This document shows positions 33,370-44,492 of a stretch of DNA of 64,000 nucleotides, in pieces. The stretch covers positions 3,410,001 to 3,474,000 of the forward strand of contig NC_057765.1 of assembly GCF_010389155.1 (NCBI RefSeq). Direction: 5' to 3'. A program made the position numbers and the translations under genes. This DNA is from Erigeron canadensis. Its lineage: Eukaryota > Streptophyta > Magnoliopsida > Asterales > Asteraceae. Position 1 is the stretch's first letter; each line of letters starts with the position of its first letter. The notes beneath the pieces are model-generated. The model was not told the DNA's origin, ran no database searches, and worked only from the letters and a program-made list of their open reading frames with translations.

Positions 33370-34411
33370 CTAGATTAAAGCCGCACGTTATACAAGTAAA
33401 ATAGTATAATATAATTGAATTAATCATGGGTTAAATTTATCTAATAATGACAAATAAGTAAAAATCCTATATGTAAATTAGATAAAGATGTCACATAAGA
33501 TATTTTTTATCCTCTTTTAGTTAAGTTATTAGCTAATCAATCGGGACCCGGGCATTGTTATGATATTTTTGATAAGCTTTAAAATATATAATCCTTATTA
33601 ACGTCAATTAGCATAAAAATGATAAATTTGATGTCAAAACTCATAAATTCACAAAAAAATTTTATAAATATTAAAATATAAGAACCGAATTAATCATTCA
33701 TGGAAATAAGTTTGAGACAATAAGTTAGAATTAATAAATATACAATCTTATCTTATATCTTACACATAAATAAAAGAAAATTGTTATGAAAAATAAATAA
33801 ATATATTAAACATTAAAAGAAAATAAATAAATGATGTCATAATATCATTCTTATATGAAAAGTATGAATAATAAGAATACATGGTTGTGCCACATATGAA
33901 ATTTTTTAAAAAACGCCTATTTAAAAATTTAAAACCAAAAAATATATAGAAATATGTATGTAATTTGTTGTCAACACATTATAATTTGATATGAAGATAA
34001 CAACATACTTGTAAAGATAAATATTAATATATAAAATCGATTAGGGTGATGAAAAGTAAAAAGTAACTATCACAAATCAATGACGAGCATGGTACCCGCC
34101 CGTTATGACGAATACCATTGATAGAGCGTCTAGATCGAGGGGTGATCTGGGTCTCATTAAGACGTTCTGCGACGGTGGTGATGTTGAACGAAGGTGGAGG
34201 CGATGGACGGTAGAGGTGATGGTTGGGTTTTGAGGACAACGGTAGACGTGTGTGTATATGTTTGTGGCGGAAAAAAAATAATAGGGTGAATAAATGTAAA
34301 AAATAAGGAAGGGTAAAAGGGTAAAATTGCATGTCTTAAATTTTTCAACTTGTGTTGATAACTTTTATAACAGGGAGTATAGATAGATATAAAATTAGAA
34401 GTATAGATAGA
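33370..34411 (-). mobile_element. Helitron on the minus strand
   Basis: The minus-strand 3' end CTAG-T at 33370 is preceded by ACGTGCGGCTTTAAT with a weak stem. The 5' region near 34380-34411 reads TCTATCTATACTTCTA on the minus strand. It is followed by CTATACTCCC and a TTTTACCCTT phrase, as in the Helitrons at 21343 and 57084. The exact 5' base is uncertain because TCTA is repeated. No gene inside. Confidence 0.45.
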
Positions 34412-34715
34412 TATAAAAGTTCCCATCAATATCGGGAAAAAATGATTAAAAAACGGCATGCTAGATTGGACAATTTGGTGCTTGCACACTAACTATTCGA
34501 TGACATGTCGCATAGATTTGTAGTAACATGTACTACTACTCCTTCGATAGCTTTAACATAACAAGTAATTATAAATTTGTAATAATAAGTTTAAGGTGTA
34601 GTACGAGTAATAGATGGTGAAGAATCTAATTATTAACCTTACAAATTAGTTTAAATCAAAAATGTATATCTATCTATATAAATAATAATCAAAGTAATTA
34701 TCTAGGGGTAATGAA

Positions 34716-34943
34716 TTATAAATAAGCGAGACGAACGAAGTGATATGCTAAAAAGAGACCGATCAAGCTACCGATGATAAGACCGATGATGAACCACATA
34801 ATCCTGCACTTGGTACCATGACTACACATCGGAGCTGCCGCCTTGGTGTCATTATCATCATCATCCATATCAAGATCAATCCGATGCTCATGCTCCCCGG
34901 TCTTCCTTCTATTGTTTTCCTCTTCTTCTCCAGCTGCCGCCAT
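34716..34943 (-). CDS. Small membrane peptide with glycine zipper
   Basis: A 75-residue ORF. Residues 1-35 are hydrophilic and acidic (EEEEN, DLDMDDDDND), with Cys at 40 and 46. Residues 49-70 form one membrane helix with GxxxGxxxG spacing (G54, G58, G62), which often mediates helix packing. A five-residue tail follows. The start has a strong context (GGGATGG). The layout, acidic N-terminus then C-terminal anchor, recurs in the small ORF at 36719-36907 on the same strand. I do not recognise the family. Length and composition make chance unlikely, but expression is unproven. Confidence 0.5.
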   Translation of the reverse strand: MAAAGEEEENNRRKTGEHEHRIDLDMDDDDNDTKAAAPMCSHGTKCRIMWFIIGLIIGSLIGLFLAYHFVRLAYL

Positions 34944-36450
34944 CCCAACGCGTACGTTTCCTAGAGAATATTGTTGAAAAAAAAGTTGGTGGCTGATCGA
35001 GAGAAAAACAAAGCAAACAAATTGTTATTGTGAAGTTACTTCTTCTCTTTTGAGTTTCCAAGTAGGCTAGCTTGTCGGAAAAAAAAAGGAGTAATTTTTA
35101 GGCTATCGCTGAATTAATTAATTACAGTGATATGTATATTTATTATTAATTGATTGATGATATATAGACAGTTAGAATAGTTGAATAAGAATAGAATACC
35201 AAGTCTTTTTCCATATAAACTAGGAGATATATAAACTCGGATATATCTACGGAGTGCATAATTTCCACCGACTCCAAAAACAGTCCATGAATATCACTCG
35301 ACTTCAATCTAGCTCTAAATCTTTAGCTTTATATAAGTTGTCATTATTAATTTAGTTATAATTAAAATTTTTAATAATCATTATTATTCAAATACATTGG
35401 TATATTATATTAATATTTGTGAAAACAATCTCACTAATTTACATTTTTCTATTTTTTTTAATAATTTATACTTTTTAACCTCACTAAATACTTAATTTAT
35501 AAATATTAATAATATTGATATTAATATTCTATATATATAACACTTGCTACTTTTGGGCCATCAAAAGAAAGGCACCTACTTATGCTTGTTTCATCACAGC
35601 CATTATACCCAAATTCTATATTAGTCAAAGTACACATGATGTGGAACACCATATATATAGTTTTGGGCAGTACGTATATTTACACCTGCATGAGAGATAT
35701 TATGCTCAACTTCTAATTTTTGAAGGGACATATGATACGGGACATTTAAGCACTTCTGAGCCAATCTTCATTAGTAACATGTCATGCCATTAAGATACCA
35801 ACATAAATCCCTAACAATGGCTAAAAAAAGCAACCAAAATATTTCACCCCGGTTATAAAAAGGATCAAAAGTCTAAGAATTGAAGATATAAGTGCTGAAA
35901 AGCATCTTATTCATCCACCTAATTCACATGCTCTTCTACTTTTGCCTGTGAAGGATTAGGCAACACAACCTTAATTAGAAAGGAACTTGAATTGGAGATA
36001 TAAGTGCTGAAAAGCATCAATCAATGTAGGGCTGTTTTGGTGTTCATTTTGTACTCTTGCCATACACGTACTCTTCGAAAAGCAGGTGATCGATGTTATC
36101 TAAATCGAAGATTCTGATGATGAAGATATATGTGTGCTTCTTAATTTTAAGGTTTACTCAGTGTTCGTCGTAATTTGCGAACTTAAAGTTCCCATCAATT
36201 TTCATGATGTGCTTCTTCGAAAAGCAGTACGTAATTTTCATCTCTTTGCTTCCTTTGTTGAAGACTAAAACTTTATCCATAACCAGCATGTATTGTAACT
36301 TTTTTCGGAACGGCAGCATGTATTGTAACTACTACCAAATTTTATGAAAAATTAAATGATATATCGAAATAATACAATGTTTTCCCAAATGTACAGTATT
36401 AAAACGAAAGTTAAAAGCGATGTATCTTGAAACCACCCGTCTATCAGACG
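34944..36450. other. Spacer with possible 5' leader; no gene seen
   Basis: 34944-35065 is purine-rich on the minus strand and could be the leader of the small gene. The rest is AT-rich. The phrase AAGTGCTGAAAAGCATC occurs twice (35890 and 36003), and ACTCTTCGAAAAGCAG / GCTTCTTCGAAAAGCAG recurs nearby. Confidence 0.4.
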
Positions 36451-36464
36451 AGTCTGAATACTAG
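36436..36464 (+). mobile_element. Helitron 3' terminus
   Basis: ACCCGTCTATCAGACGAG forms a stem, then TCTGAATA and CTAG-T. It is nearly the same as the end of Helitron C. The 5' end was not found; TCTATATATATAACACTTG near 35527 is a weak candidate. Confidence 0.6.
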
Positions 36465-36718
36465 TAATATAATAACCATATTATAAAATCAATATATGAG
36501 ACTTAGCCTAATTAAGAAGGAAATACAAGTAAAAAGGAATGAAATATATAAGATTTAATTAGAAAAGCGAGTTGTATATAAAACTGATCGATGCCACGCT
36601 CGACTTACGTACGTACAATTTTATTGATCAAGTACGTACATGAAATTAAAATAAATCTAGCTCTAACTAGCTATAGGAAGAATCAACTACGAGTAATTAA
36701 TTGATAGATCACGCACGG

Positions 36719-36907
36719 TTATAAATTAAGATGGTGCTTTCGATCAAAAAAGAAAAATCCTGAAAAAAAGGCAATAAATAGAGCCAAAAGTAAACCAGAG
36801 AAGAAAGCCCCTACCCTCCCACAACATGAGCAACATCCATCACTTTCTTCTTCTTCTTCTTCTTTATTCAAAGTAATCTCGTTCTTATATGATTGATTGA
36901 TCTCCAT
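36719..36907 (-). CDS. Small Cys-rich tail-anchored peptide
   Basis: A 62-residue ORF: a polar N-terminus with an EEEEEE run (16-21), a CCSCC cluster (25-29) just before a hydrophobic helix (about 31-54), and a short basic tail (DRKHHLNL). Cysteines beside a membrane helix are candidates for lipid attachment. The ATG has a good context (CCGATGGAG), and TATATATATTTATG lies about 70 bases upstream on the same strand. The general plan resembles the peptide at 34716, but they share no clear sequence. Family not recognised. Confidence 0.5.
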   Translation of the reverse strand: MEINQSYKNEITLNKEEEEEESDGCCSCCGRVGAFFSGLLLALFIAFFSGFFFFDRKHHLNL

Positions 36908-36989
36908 CGGATTTATTTACTACGTAATTTTAGGGTTTTTGTTATTTTCCTAGCTATCGTCCTTAATTTCTTGCATAAATATATATACA

Positions 36990-39660
36990 CACATCAGGGA
37001 GATTGATCGATGGAGAGACGTAATTTGAATCCGATACAAACTCTAGATTACAAACTATACACACCGCCTGCAAACTAATTATTAGACCAAAGGCTATGAA
37101 ATTAAATTGATGGTTTCTTATATATGAAAGTCCCCTTTTCGGTATGCCTATTATCAATATACTTTATTTGCTTAAAAAATGTAACTTTTTAAAATCTTTC
37201 ATTTTTTGTGCACCTGTTGCATAAAGCATATATATAGTGGAAGTGTAAGGGCGTTGATAAACTAATATAAAATATGAATTTTGTATATCGTACTTGAAAA
37301 TCTATCGTGTGATGGTACCAGTCACATGTATCCGAAACTGCTTGGTAAAAAACCGGGTCACCTGCATGCGTAGTTGGCTCATACACTGTTAAAGCATCGG
37401 CATGAAGAGGTTTGTGCATTTAATCACATATCTTGGTTCTCACTGTAGATGAGAAGCTCGAGGTATATATACGTTTACCATTAAGTTAAAGATTAATTAG
37501 TATGTGTGCCGGTTTAGTGTGCAGTGATGTATTGGTTTGAATACTGCAGGATACCTGAAGTTGAGATAGAAAGGGAAGCATGTCCGTGCTTACTTTGCTG
37601 GAGATCTTGATTAAATCCTTCAATTTTCGCTCTCTCTCTTTATCTCCTTTTTCCTAAGGACTTGCTTAACATATTGATATTTTGCCGATTAAGAAGTTCA
37701 AGGATAGTCCAGCACCAGAGCCTGAGCCTCTTTGTTACTAGAATGGAGATTTGTAGGGATCATACGTGAGATTTGCTTATTTTGTAGTTGGATAGATGGT
37801 AGACCGAAAATGGGCCATTTGCAAGATGCAGCTCGAGATATGAGGCATAAGAGTTATATATGTCTGTGAGAGTGTATGCGTGTGTTACGTCTCCGGAAGA
37901 CTGTATCTCAGACTAGAGGTGTGACAGGTACCAATTCGGACAATATAATAAGAATGGCTTGATACGAGTTGTGCTTTATCTCCAAAGTGTCAAATATTAA
38001 AGAGTAGCTAAGTAACGAATGGGTCAAGTTGGTCAAACAGGTCGAAACTGAGCTGGAGTGGCCTTTAAGTTTTAACGCATAAAACATTCTACTATTAACA
38101 AATTTTAGAATATTGTAGCTGTAACAAATTAACAGTAATTTAATCGTTTCAGTGGGCAAAAAGATGTTTGTGTTTCAAAAGAACGTAATCTGGCCCAACT
38201 AAAACATTGCAACTTTCTTCCTATTCATTTTGGCCCATTACCTAATCTGCCTGATCCACCCATTTTGCCAACTCTAAATCTGGCATCATTGTCTCCAAGT
38301 GACCCAGCATATTCTACAAAAATATACACTTTCATAACAAGTTTTCCAGAGGATTCACTACAACTGCTTGTCTTTATCTTCAATGTGTGTACATCACAAG
38401 TTCTATTCTCTACTTTTGGCCCATTGATCGAGCCAAATGTCTCTTATTTTTCACAAGATTCGCTTTATTGATAACATATTCACTATGGATTTAAGACCTG
38501 TATATTTTGTAGGTATGAAAAATTACAGAACGTTTGTAGTGAGCACAAGATTGAGGTTTTACTCATAACAGATCATGCTTATGAACAGGTGAAAACGTTT
38601 TCTAAAATGCACAGTTTAAGTGGAACATGAAAGGTATTAACAAGTGAAACGTTGTTGCTCTATGGTGTTATGCAGGGGTCAACAAGTCAGGGTCTAATAT
38701 TAGAAAATCACTTTGAGCTCTAGAGATGCCAAAATGGGCAGGTTGGATAATGGATCAAAGTAGGCATTTTTTGGTACAGAATGGGTCAGCGTTACCCAAC
38801 ACATTATGTCAATCTTTTGGAAGTTTCTACATATGATGTAAGACTTCATTACATTTTCAGTAACAATCTAATTCTCTAGAGTGATCAGGAGTCCTGTGCA
38901 ACACACTTTGGGAACTGGAGACAAATTTGACATATTTTTTCCAAAGCTCTTTGTCTTTTTTCTTTTCCAGTTTGACATATTTAAAAACCTGTCAGCCAGC
39001 ACCCAACATGAATTATGACAAATTTACAGCCGATGCATGACAGTGATTTCCGGTGACCTTAAAGTGGTTTAGTATATGAGGTTTTTGGTTCTTGAGACTG
39101 ATGGTGTAGTAGTATTTTTTTGGCAGTTGGTTGACAACAATCCGAGCAAAGTTGTCGATACGATTTGGGCTGCTATTATTCCACGTGGTCGAGCTGATGA
39201 AGCTATCAAACCTTCTCATCATTGGTAATCAAGGAGTATTAGTCTTAACTTTCTAATCATATTATTGCCATTATTACATAATTCTAACACGCCAATGGAC
39301 ACAAAGGGGGTTTGAGAAGTCTGTTCAAGTCGTATGCTCAAGGTTACTCTACAATTTAGTACATTATATAAAAGTTATTATTAAAAGAAAATCTATTGAA
39401 AATCAGAAACAGTTAACACGAGTTATCAATCAATTTTAATTTTTTATTATGATTTCCCTTAACTTGTTATGGCTAGTTATGATTTGTTATGATTTCCCCT
39501 TAACTTTTATTTCCCATTGGGCAATAAAAGGACCTTGGGCACATGTGATAGCTGGTAGTCTGGTACATAGGAATAGTACATGTCCAGTAAAAGGGTAACA
39601 ATATGGGCATGTCCGTTTGGGTTAGATAATTGTTCAGAACATGTTTTGGGTCAATATTTG
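36990..39660. other. Gene-scrap region, no intact gene
   Basis: Exon-like stretches lie on the + strand, each preceded by an AG and some followed by a GT: about 37551-37605 (YLKLR...KGKHVRAYFAGDLD), 38517-38589 (YEKLQNVCSEHKIEVLLITD) and 39127-39228 (LVDNNPSKVVDTIWAAIIPR, then GRADEAIKPSHHW and a stop). I cannot assign them to a family. Phrases like GCCAAAATGGG and CCCATTTTGCCA (38260s, 38727) mark ends of small repeats. They may be fragments of captured genes. Confidence 0.35.
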
Positions 39661-39671
39661 TAACTTTCTTA

Positions 39672-39916
39672 GGCTATCTCCAATGTTACTTGAGCTGCCA
39701 CATCATATCCTTATAAATCCTTCAAATTCTATAATTTTATCTCTAACCATACAAACATTTTTAAATATCCTTACATATCATTTTACACCAACTGAAAACA
39801 AAAATATATTAGGTAAGGACAAGTAAGGGCATAATCCTTAGTTTTGGACAAGCTTCAATGGCAAAGGATATCCAATGACACCTAAGGGCGCCTAAAGACA
39901 CCCATTGGAGATAGGC
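39672..39916. mobile_element. Harbinger/Tourist-type MITE
   Basis: The ends GGCTATCTCCAATG and CATTGGAGATAGGC are inverted repeats with one mismatch and are flanked on both sides by TTA (39669-39671 and 39917-39919). Internal AAATATCCTTA and AAGGATATCC phrases are also inverted. Non-coding. Confidence 0.7.
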
Positions 39917-39919
39917 TTA

Positions 39920-40514
39920 GTGCAGGTTAAATGGTTTATTCGAGCTTGGCTGCCAACAAGATTTGTCCGATTCTTAACGTTTATAAGGTTTCGTTGGCTT
40001 CTTTTAATTTTTTTCTTGAATTGCCAACGAAGTAGAACTGTTCACCATTTGTGGTTGAATCCTACCCAAGTGAGCTAGAGACTTTTTTAGACTCGACCAA
40101 CTATATATCCTTTTAGGTTGTATACACACATGGAATAGAACCCAACAATCCTATACAGGACCGAAAATACTAAAGTTGACCAACCCATATCAATAATTGA
40201 TTGTATGACTTCACTAGTGGATGCATCCATTTTTCAACGTTCAAGTTCACTATCATTTTATTAATATTTTCATGTCACACAATACGTATATATGCAAGAG
40301 TTCGTGTTCCCAAGTTGCGAGCGTAACTTACTGACATTATAGCGGATTTATTTTCACAAGCACTTGAAAAATGATTTGTTATTTTAAAAAAAATTTAAAT
40401 AAAAAGTTCAACAAATCGTGAAGTGTTAATTAAAAAGTTAGTTTGCACATATAAAAAGAAATCTAAATACCAAACGAAGCTTAAAGCTTTATATAGAGCT
40501 TTCGTTTAAATATA
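39920..40514. other. Intergenic, nothing recognised
   Basis: No gene or element was identified. Confidence 0.45.
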
Positions 40515-40870
40515 CTAGATAGGTACCCACACAATGCAGAGGTAATAGCGTTGACAGTAATACTGTGATTATTAATGTAAAAGTTATTGATGTAAAAAGT
40601 AGTGTAGTTTTTTTAAAGTTGTAGCATGTATGTTGTAGATAATATGCTCTATATAAAAAAGTCTATAAATAATATGCTTACAATATTATTTTTTTACATT
40701 AGTTTTCTTTCTATTAGCTTAACATTCTTGACATTTGAAATAAACACATAATATCTACATATATCTTCAACTTTGAACTTATAAGTTTTTATGAGTTACA
40801 TGTATTAATATATATATTTATTAATGTCGTAAGTCTCGTGTCCAGTGTAGGACACGGGTCTAAAATCTAA
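40515..40870 (+). mobile_element. Helitron-like segment with a 3' end at each side
   Basis: Right end: hairpin CGTGTCC-AGTGTA-GGACACG, spacer GGTCTAAAAT, then CTAA-T (40867-40871), a good Helitron 3' end. Left end: on the minus strand GGGTACCTAT and CTAG-T at 40515 also resembles a 3' end. The last bases are tandemly duplicated just outside (see next entry). Confidence 0.5.
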
Positions 40871-40943
40871 TAAGTATACTAGATGAAAGTATTTAATTTA
40901 TAAAATCTAATAAGTATACTAGATGAAAGTATTTAATTTATAT
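40862..40943. repeat. 41-base tandem duplication across the Helitron end
   Basis: AAAATCTAATAAGTATACTA plus GATGAAAGTATTTAATTTAT occurs twice in a row, differing at most at the junction. It spans the 3' terminus of the Helitron-like element. Confidence 0.8.
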
Positions 40944-41433
40944 CTAAAAGAAAGTAAGATCACATACTTAATAGAAGGAAATTTATCAAACCAAGAATAG
41001 TTAACGGAGTGGTAAAAATGTTGCTTTAAAATTCATATATCCCATGTTAGAGCGTCGCCCACAACAACAATAACCGAACTAAATTTGGGGGTATTTTTGA
41101 GTTTTCAAGTGTTAAAAGTTAAAAGGGGAAATAGGCTCTTGGTTTTGTAAGGGTTTAAATATAAAGATAAAAAATTAAATTAAAGTTTTTTCAATCGAAT
41201 AAAGTTTTATGTTTCTAGACTATAAATTTAGGTTCAATATCATTTTCTTTTCAGATATCCGATTTCAATTTCAATGTGAGTCTTGAAAACATATAGTTCA
41301 TACTAAAATTTACCACAAAGCCTTCAAATGCTTTTTATCTCCTTCAAAATTTGTTCTAAAACAAGGATGGACTATTTCTTTAATTTAAAAGTCATCAAAC
41401 TCTGAAGATTATCCACTATTTTTTCTATCTCTC

Positions 41434-41445
41434 TATATATATAAA
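41434..41445 (+). promoter_or_regulatory. TATA box of the third DUF247 gene
   Basis: TATATATATAAATC lies only about 30 bases upstream of the ATG, so the 5' leader would be very short, or another start site is used. Confidence 0.5.
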
Positions 41446-41472
41446 TCAAAAACCTATCAATCAAACAATAGA

Positions 41473-43017
41473 ATGGATCCAATCCTCTCTTATCCTCCAT
41501 CTTCCATTAAGAACATGCAACAATGGCTAAACCATTTAACCAAAACCTTCAATAACCATCTTCAAACCAACACCTATCTTCCCATTTGCATCTTCCAAAT
41601 ACCCGAAACTCTATCATCCCAAAAACCAGCCTCTTACATTCCTCAACATATTGGTCTCGGACCCATCCACCATTTCCAAACCAGTCTACTTCACAACAAG
41701 CAAAAACAACTCAAACTCATCACATCAAAAAATATTCTAACACGTTACAAAGTCACATCAGATTTCCAAAAAGTCATACAAGAGAAGCTCATTGTTGTTG
41801 TCCCGCTAGCTCGATCCTGCTATGATATATATTTCGATATCGAAGATGAATGTTTAGCATGGGTTTTTGCTATAGATGCACTCTTCTTGCTAAGCATTTT
41901 GTTGAAAGAAGCAAGTGATCAAATTATTAGTCCTAATTTGGATTCTTTTGATCAAGATGTTACAATGGTTGAAAATCAAATTCCACTTGTCATCTTAGTT
42001 GAGCTACTAAATGAACTTGGAAGCTTGCATTTAAGCGATGATTTCGATAACTTGTTTCTTCCGAGTTTGTTGGTTAAATATTGTGAAACACGGTTGCCAT
42101 TTAAGTTTACGACACAAGAAACCTTAGTTGAGCAAATTGACATAACTAATAGATTCCATTTGCTTGACTGCATGTATCATGTAATAGTGAACCATAAATT
42201 ACCACCTAAAAATCCTTTTCTTCGAGTAAATCTTGCAAATTTTGAAGATGTTGAAAATGTGGTCCAAATAGCGGGTGGGTTGTTTCCGGTTGCACATGTG
42301 TTCTTGCAACCTATTTTGGTCTTGTTGAAATTACCATGGGACAAGATTAGTGGTTTGATTTCGAAAATATTGGGAGAAAACCATACAATGTTGCCAGAAA
42401 TCGATATTCCATCCGTTTCTAAACTTACAAGAATAGGAAGGATTGAAATTTGTTCAACATTAGGAGGTATACATGATATTGAATTCGATGACAAAAAGCT
42501 CACATTTTGCCTCCCGGTTATTGATTTGAAATCGCATTCAGAAGTAATATTCAGAAACTTAGTGGCATACGAAGAGTTAATGTTCAAGAAAGGGAATTTT
42601 ACTCAACTTGATTTCACCGAGTATGTGGACTTAATGTGTGGGATTATTGATGATGTCAAAGATGTGAACATTCTTCGTGAGAACAATGTTATCGAAGGTG
42701 ATATGGATGATGAAGAAATTGTGAAATTATTTAATGGGATTACTAAATCGGGTGCGAAAATGGATGGAAAGAAGTCCGATTTGCAAACAACCATTGCGAA
42801 TGTTAACAAGTACTATGGTAATATACCGAGGGTTAAAGTGTTGAGGTTCATCAAGAAGTTGTTTCTTGCATCTTGGAAAATTTTAGCCATCTTATTTTCT
42901 ATAGTAGGACTAACGTTGATGATTGTTACAAGTGTGTGTCAAGTTTACGAATGCAAGGATCGATTAGGGCTATCTAATGCTCGGTTGGTTGTGACTAACC
43001 AACTTGTCGATTTTTAG
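41473..43017 (+). CDS. DUF247 (UPF0481) family protein, copy 3
   Basis: A single-exon ORF of 514 residues. Landmarks: QWLNHLTKTF (17-26), YLPICIFQIPETL (35-47), SYIPQHIGLGPIHHF (54-68), ECLAWVFAIDALFLL (126-140), MVENQIPLVIL (165-175), RFHLLDCMYHVIVNH (227-241), LLKLPWDKI (284-292), EVIFRNLVAYE (358-368), YVDLMCGIID (384-393), IVKLFNGITKS (416-426), VNKYYGNIPRVKV (444-456), a membrane helix (about 467-486) and CQVYEC (489-494), then a 20-residue tail ending LVDF. Copy 2 shares nearly every one of these blocks and ends in RLFDF. The pair thus comes from one duplication, now 26 kb apart with TEs between. No lesions. Confidence 0.93.
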   Translation: MDPILSYPPSSIKNMQQWLNHLTKTFNNHLQTNTYLPICIFQIPETLSSQKPASYIPQHIGLGPIHHFQTSLLHNKQKQLKLITSKNILTRYKVTSDFQKVIQEKLIVVVPLARSCYDIYFDIEDECLAWVFAIDALFLLSILLKEASDQIISPNLDSFDQDVTMVENQIPLVILVELLNELGSLHLSDDFDNLFLPSLLVKYCETRLPFKFTTQETLVEQIDITNRFHLLDCMYHVIVNHKLPPKNPFLRVNLANFEDVENVVQIAGGLFPVAHVFLQPILVLLKLPWDKISGLISKILGENHTMLPEIDIPSVSKLTRIGRIEICSTLGGIHDIEFDDKKLTFCLPVIDLKSHSEVIFRNLVAYEELMFKKGNFTQLDFTEYVDLMCGIIDDVKDVNILRENNVIEGDMDDEEIVKLFNGITKSGAKMDGKKSDLQTTIANVNKYYGNIPRVKVLRFIKKLFLASWKILAILFSIVGLTLMIVTSVCQVYECKDRLGLSNARLVVTNQLVDF

Positions 43018-43730
43018 GCGATTAGGTCGATGACTAAAATTTGATGAATCTCGGGTCTTTAATGAAATGTAAGAATATTGTACTATTACGAATTAGTAGT
43101 CTCTTTATCTACTCTTAAATATATGACTATTTAGTATCGTTGAGAACTCACCTTGTTGTAAGAATGTTGTACTAGTTAACTTTGTCAATTCACGAATGGA
43201 TTGAAGTTACGTAACTTACAATTTTTCATTTTTTTGGGTTGAAGTATGTGTTTGTTTTTATTTCATTTCTTAAATCGACGTTATATATCAATATCACGTT
43301 CTTAAAGGCTGTGAACGAATAAATAGGACCACAAGTGTTAGTAGTAAAAAACAAGATAAATTTATGTTGCTTATGTTGTACAAGTCAAATTTCAAAACTA
43401 GTGTCAGCTTTTAACTCTATCTTGTGACATTATATTGAGTAGGATTCCCTGTATTTGTAACAGCATTGTGCATAGCATTGTGTACGACTGTATGCTACTA
43501 TGATGTGGACTAGTCACTCGTAACTTTATCTAACTCTGTTGCAATTCTTGGTTTAACATGTGGGTGTTAGGTCCATTCCAAAAAATTAAACCATTCCAAA
43601 AAAACATGTGAGTGTTAGGTAGAATTGATTTGGGCCGATAAAAAAAATGAAGTTTAGATTTCAACTTCACCTAACTTTTTTAACAGTAGTCGTTATTTAA
43701 TATCAGGAAACATTTTATCGTATAATTGTG
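43018..43730. other. 3' flank of DUF247 copy 3, nothing recognised
   Basis: A short repeat, GTGGGTGTTAGGT...CCATTCCAAAAAA and GTGAGTGTTAGGT (43560-43620), is the only structure noticed. Confidence 0.4.
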
Positions 43731-43739
43731 ACGTCTTGC

Positions 43740-43915
43740 ATGTACTCTATACTACGAGGTGTAAACCATAAGCCGTTATCAGTGATTTAGGGAAAAAACT
43801 CACAAACTTGACACTCCTAAAAGTCAAACCCAAAAACTATTAAAAAAAAAAACTAAAGATGCATCTGCCAGTTGAGCTAGCTTCATTTGCCCTAACTTCA
43901 TACTATAATTCAAGG
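43740..43915 (-). mobile_element. Degenerate SINE (family of 48861-49080)
   Basis: On the minus strand TAGCTCAACTGGCAGATGCA resembles the 5' part of a tRNA. About 45 bases on, GGGTTTGACTTTTAGGAGTG acts as a B-box region, and the phrase ACGGCTTATGGTTTACA parallels ACGGCGTATGGTCAACA in the better-kept copy at 48861. No clean tail or target duplication. Confidence 0.5.
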
Positions 43916-44029
43916 TTATACATACATCTCCCTACCTATTAAAGGAGGGAAGGTAAATTTAATAGCTTACGTGGCAATTAATTAATTGGCTTAATTTCAT
44001 GTAACTAATTTATTCCGCTATGTCACTCC

Positions 44030-44492
44030 AGAGATGAATCTGCATTCCTTCTATTCCTCAATGCTCTTTTTCAGATGAACTATGGAAATTCATAATCTCC
44101 TGGTGCAAAATCCCCTTAATTAAGTCTTCTCGTATCAGATCGCTTTTCGAGATACATAAAGACCCTTTTTTTGTGCTCTAAAAAAACCAAGATCTTCAAT
44201 ACCATCATCCAAGCTTATGTCTAGATTATTTGCCGAATCCGTAACGATTCGATCTTCAACAACAAACCTCCATCAATCCAATTCGCTACTAGAGAGGTGA
44301 AGTCCCTTAGCTTTTATTGGCTAACTTATAGAACGACTTCAATCCAAATCGAATGGTCAAAGTGGTCTAGTTTCAATTTTTGACTCTCTTTTGTGTTTTT
44401 GCACCTATTATGTAATTCGCTCTTGTATTTTCAACTAGCATCTTGCTAGTTTCTGGTTATTAATATATATCGAATGTTAAAAAAAAAATAAA
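44030..44492 (+). mobile_element. LINE 3' end, 5'-truncated
   Basis: The + strand encodes in broken frames SWCKIPLIKSSRIRSLFEIH, then ICRIRNDSIFNNKPPSIQFA and TREVKSLSFYWL...WSKWSSFNF with a stop. This is the C-terminus of plant L1-type LINE ORF2 proteins. A 3' tail with CTAGCATCTTGCTAGTTTCTG follows, ending in an A-run (44480-44488). The upstream part is missing, as usual for LINE insertions. Confidence 0.65.

Noticed and set aside
11517..43017. A self-incompatibility (S) locus
   Set aside because: DUF247 has that role in grasses, but there is no linked small secreted partner gene or other evidence here; kept only as a hypothesis.
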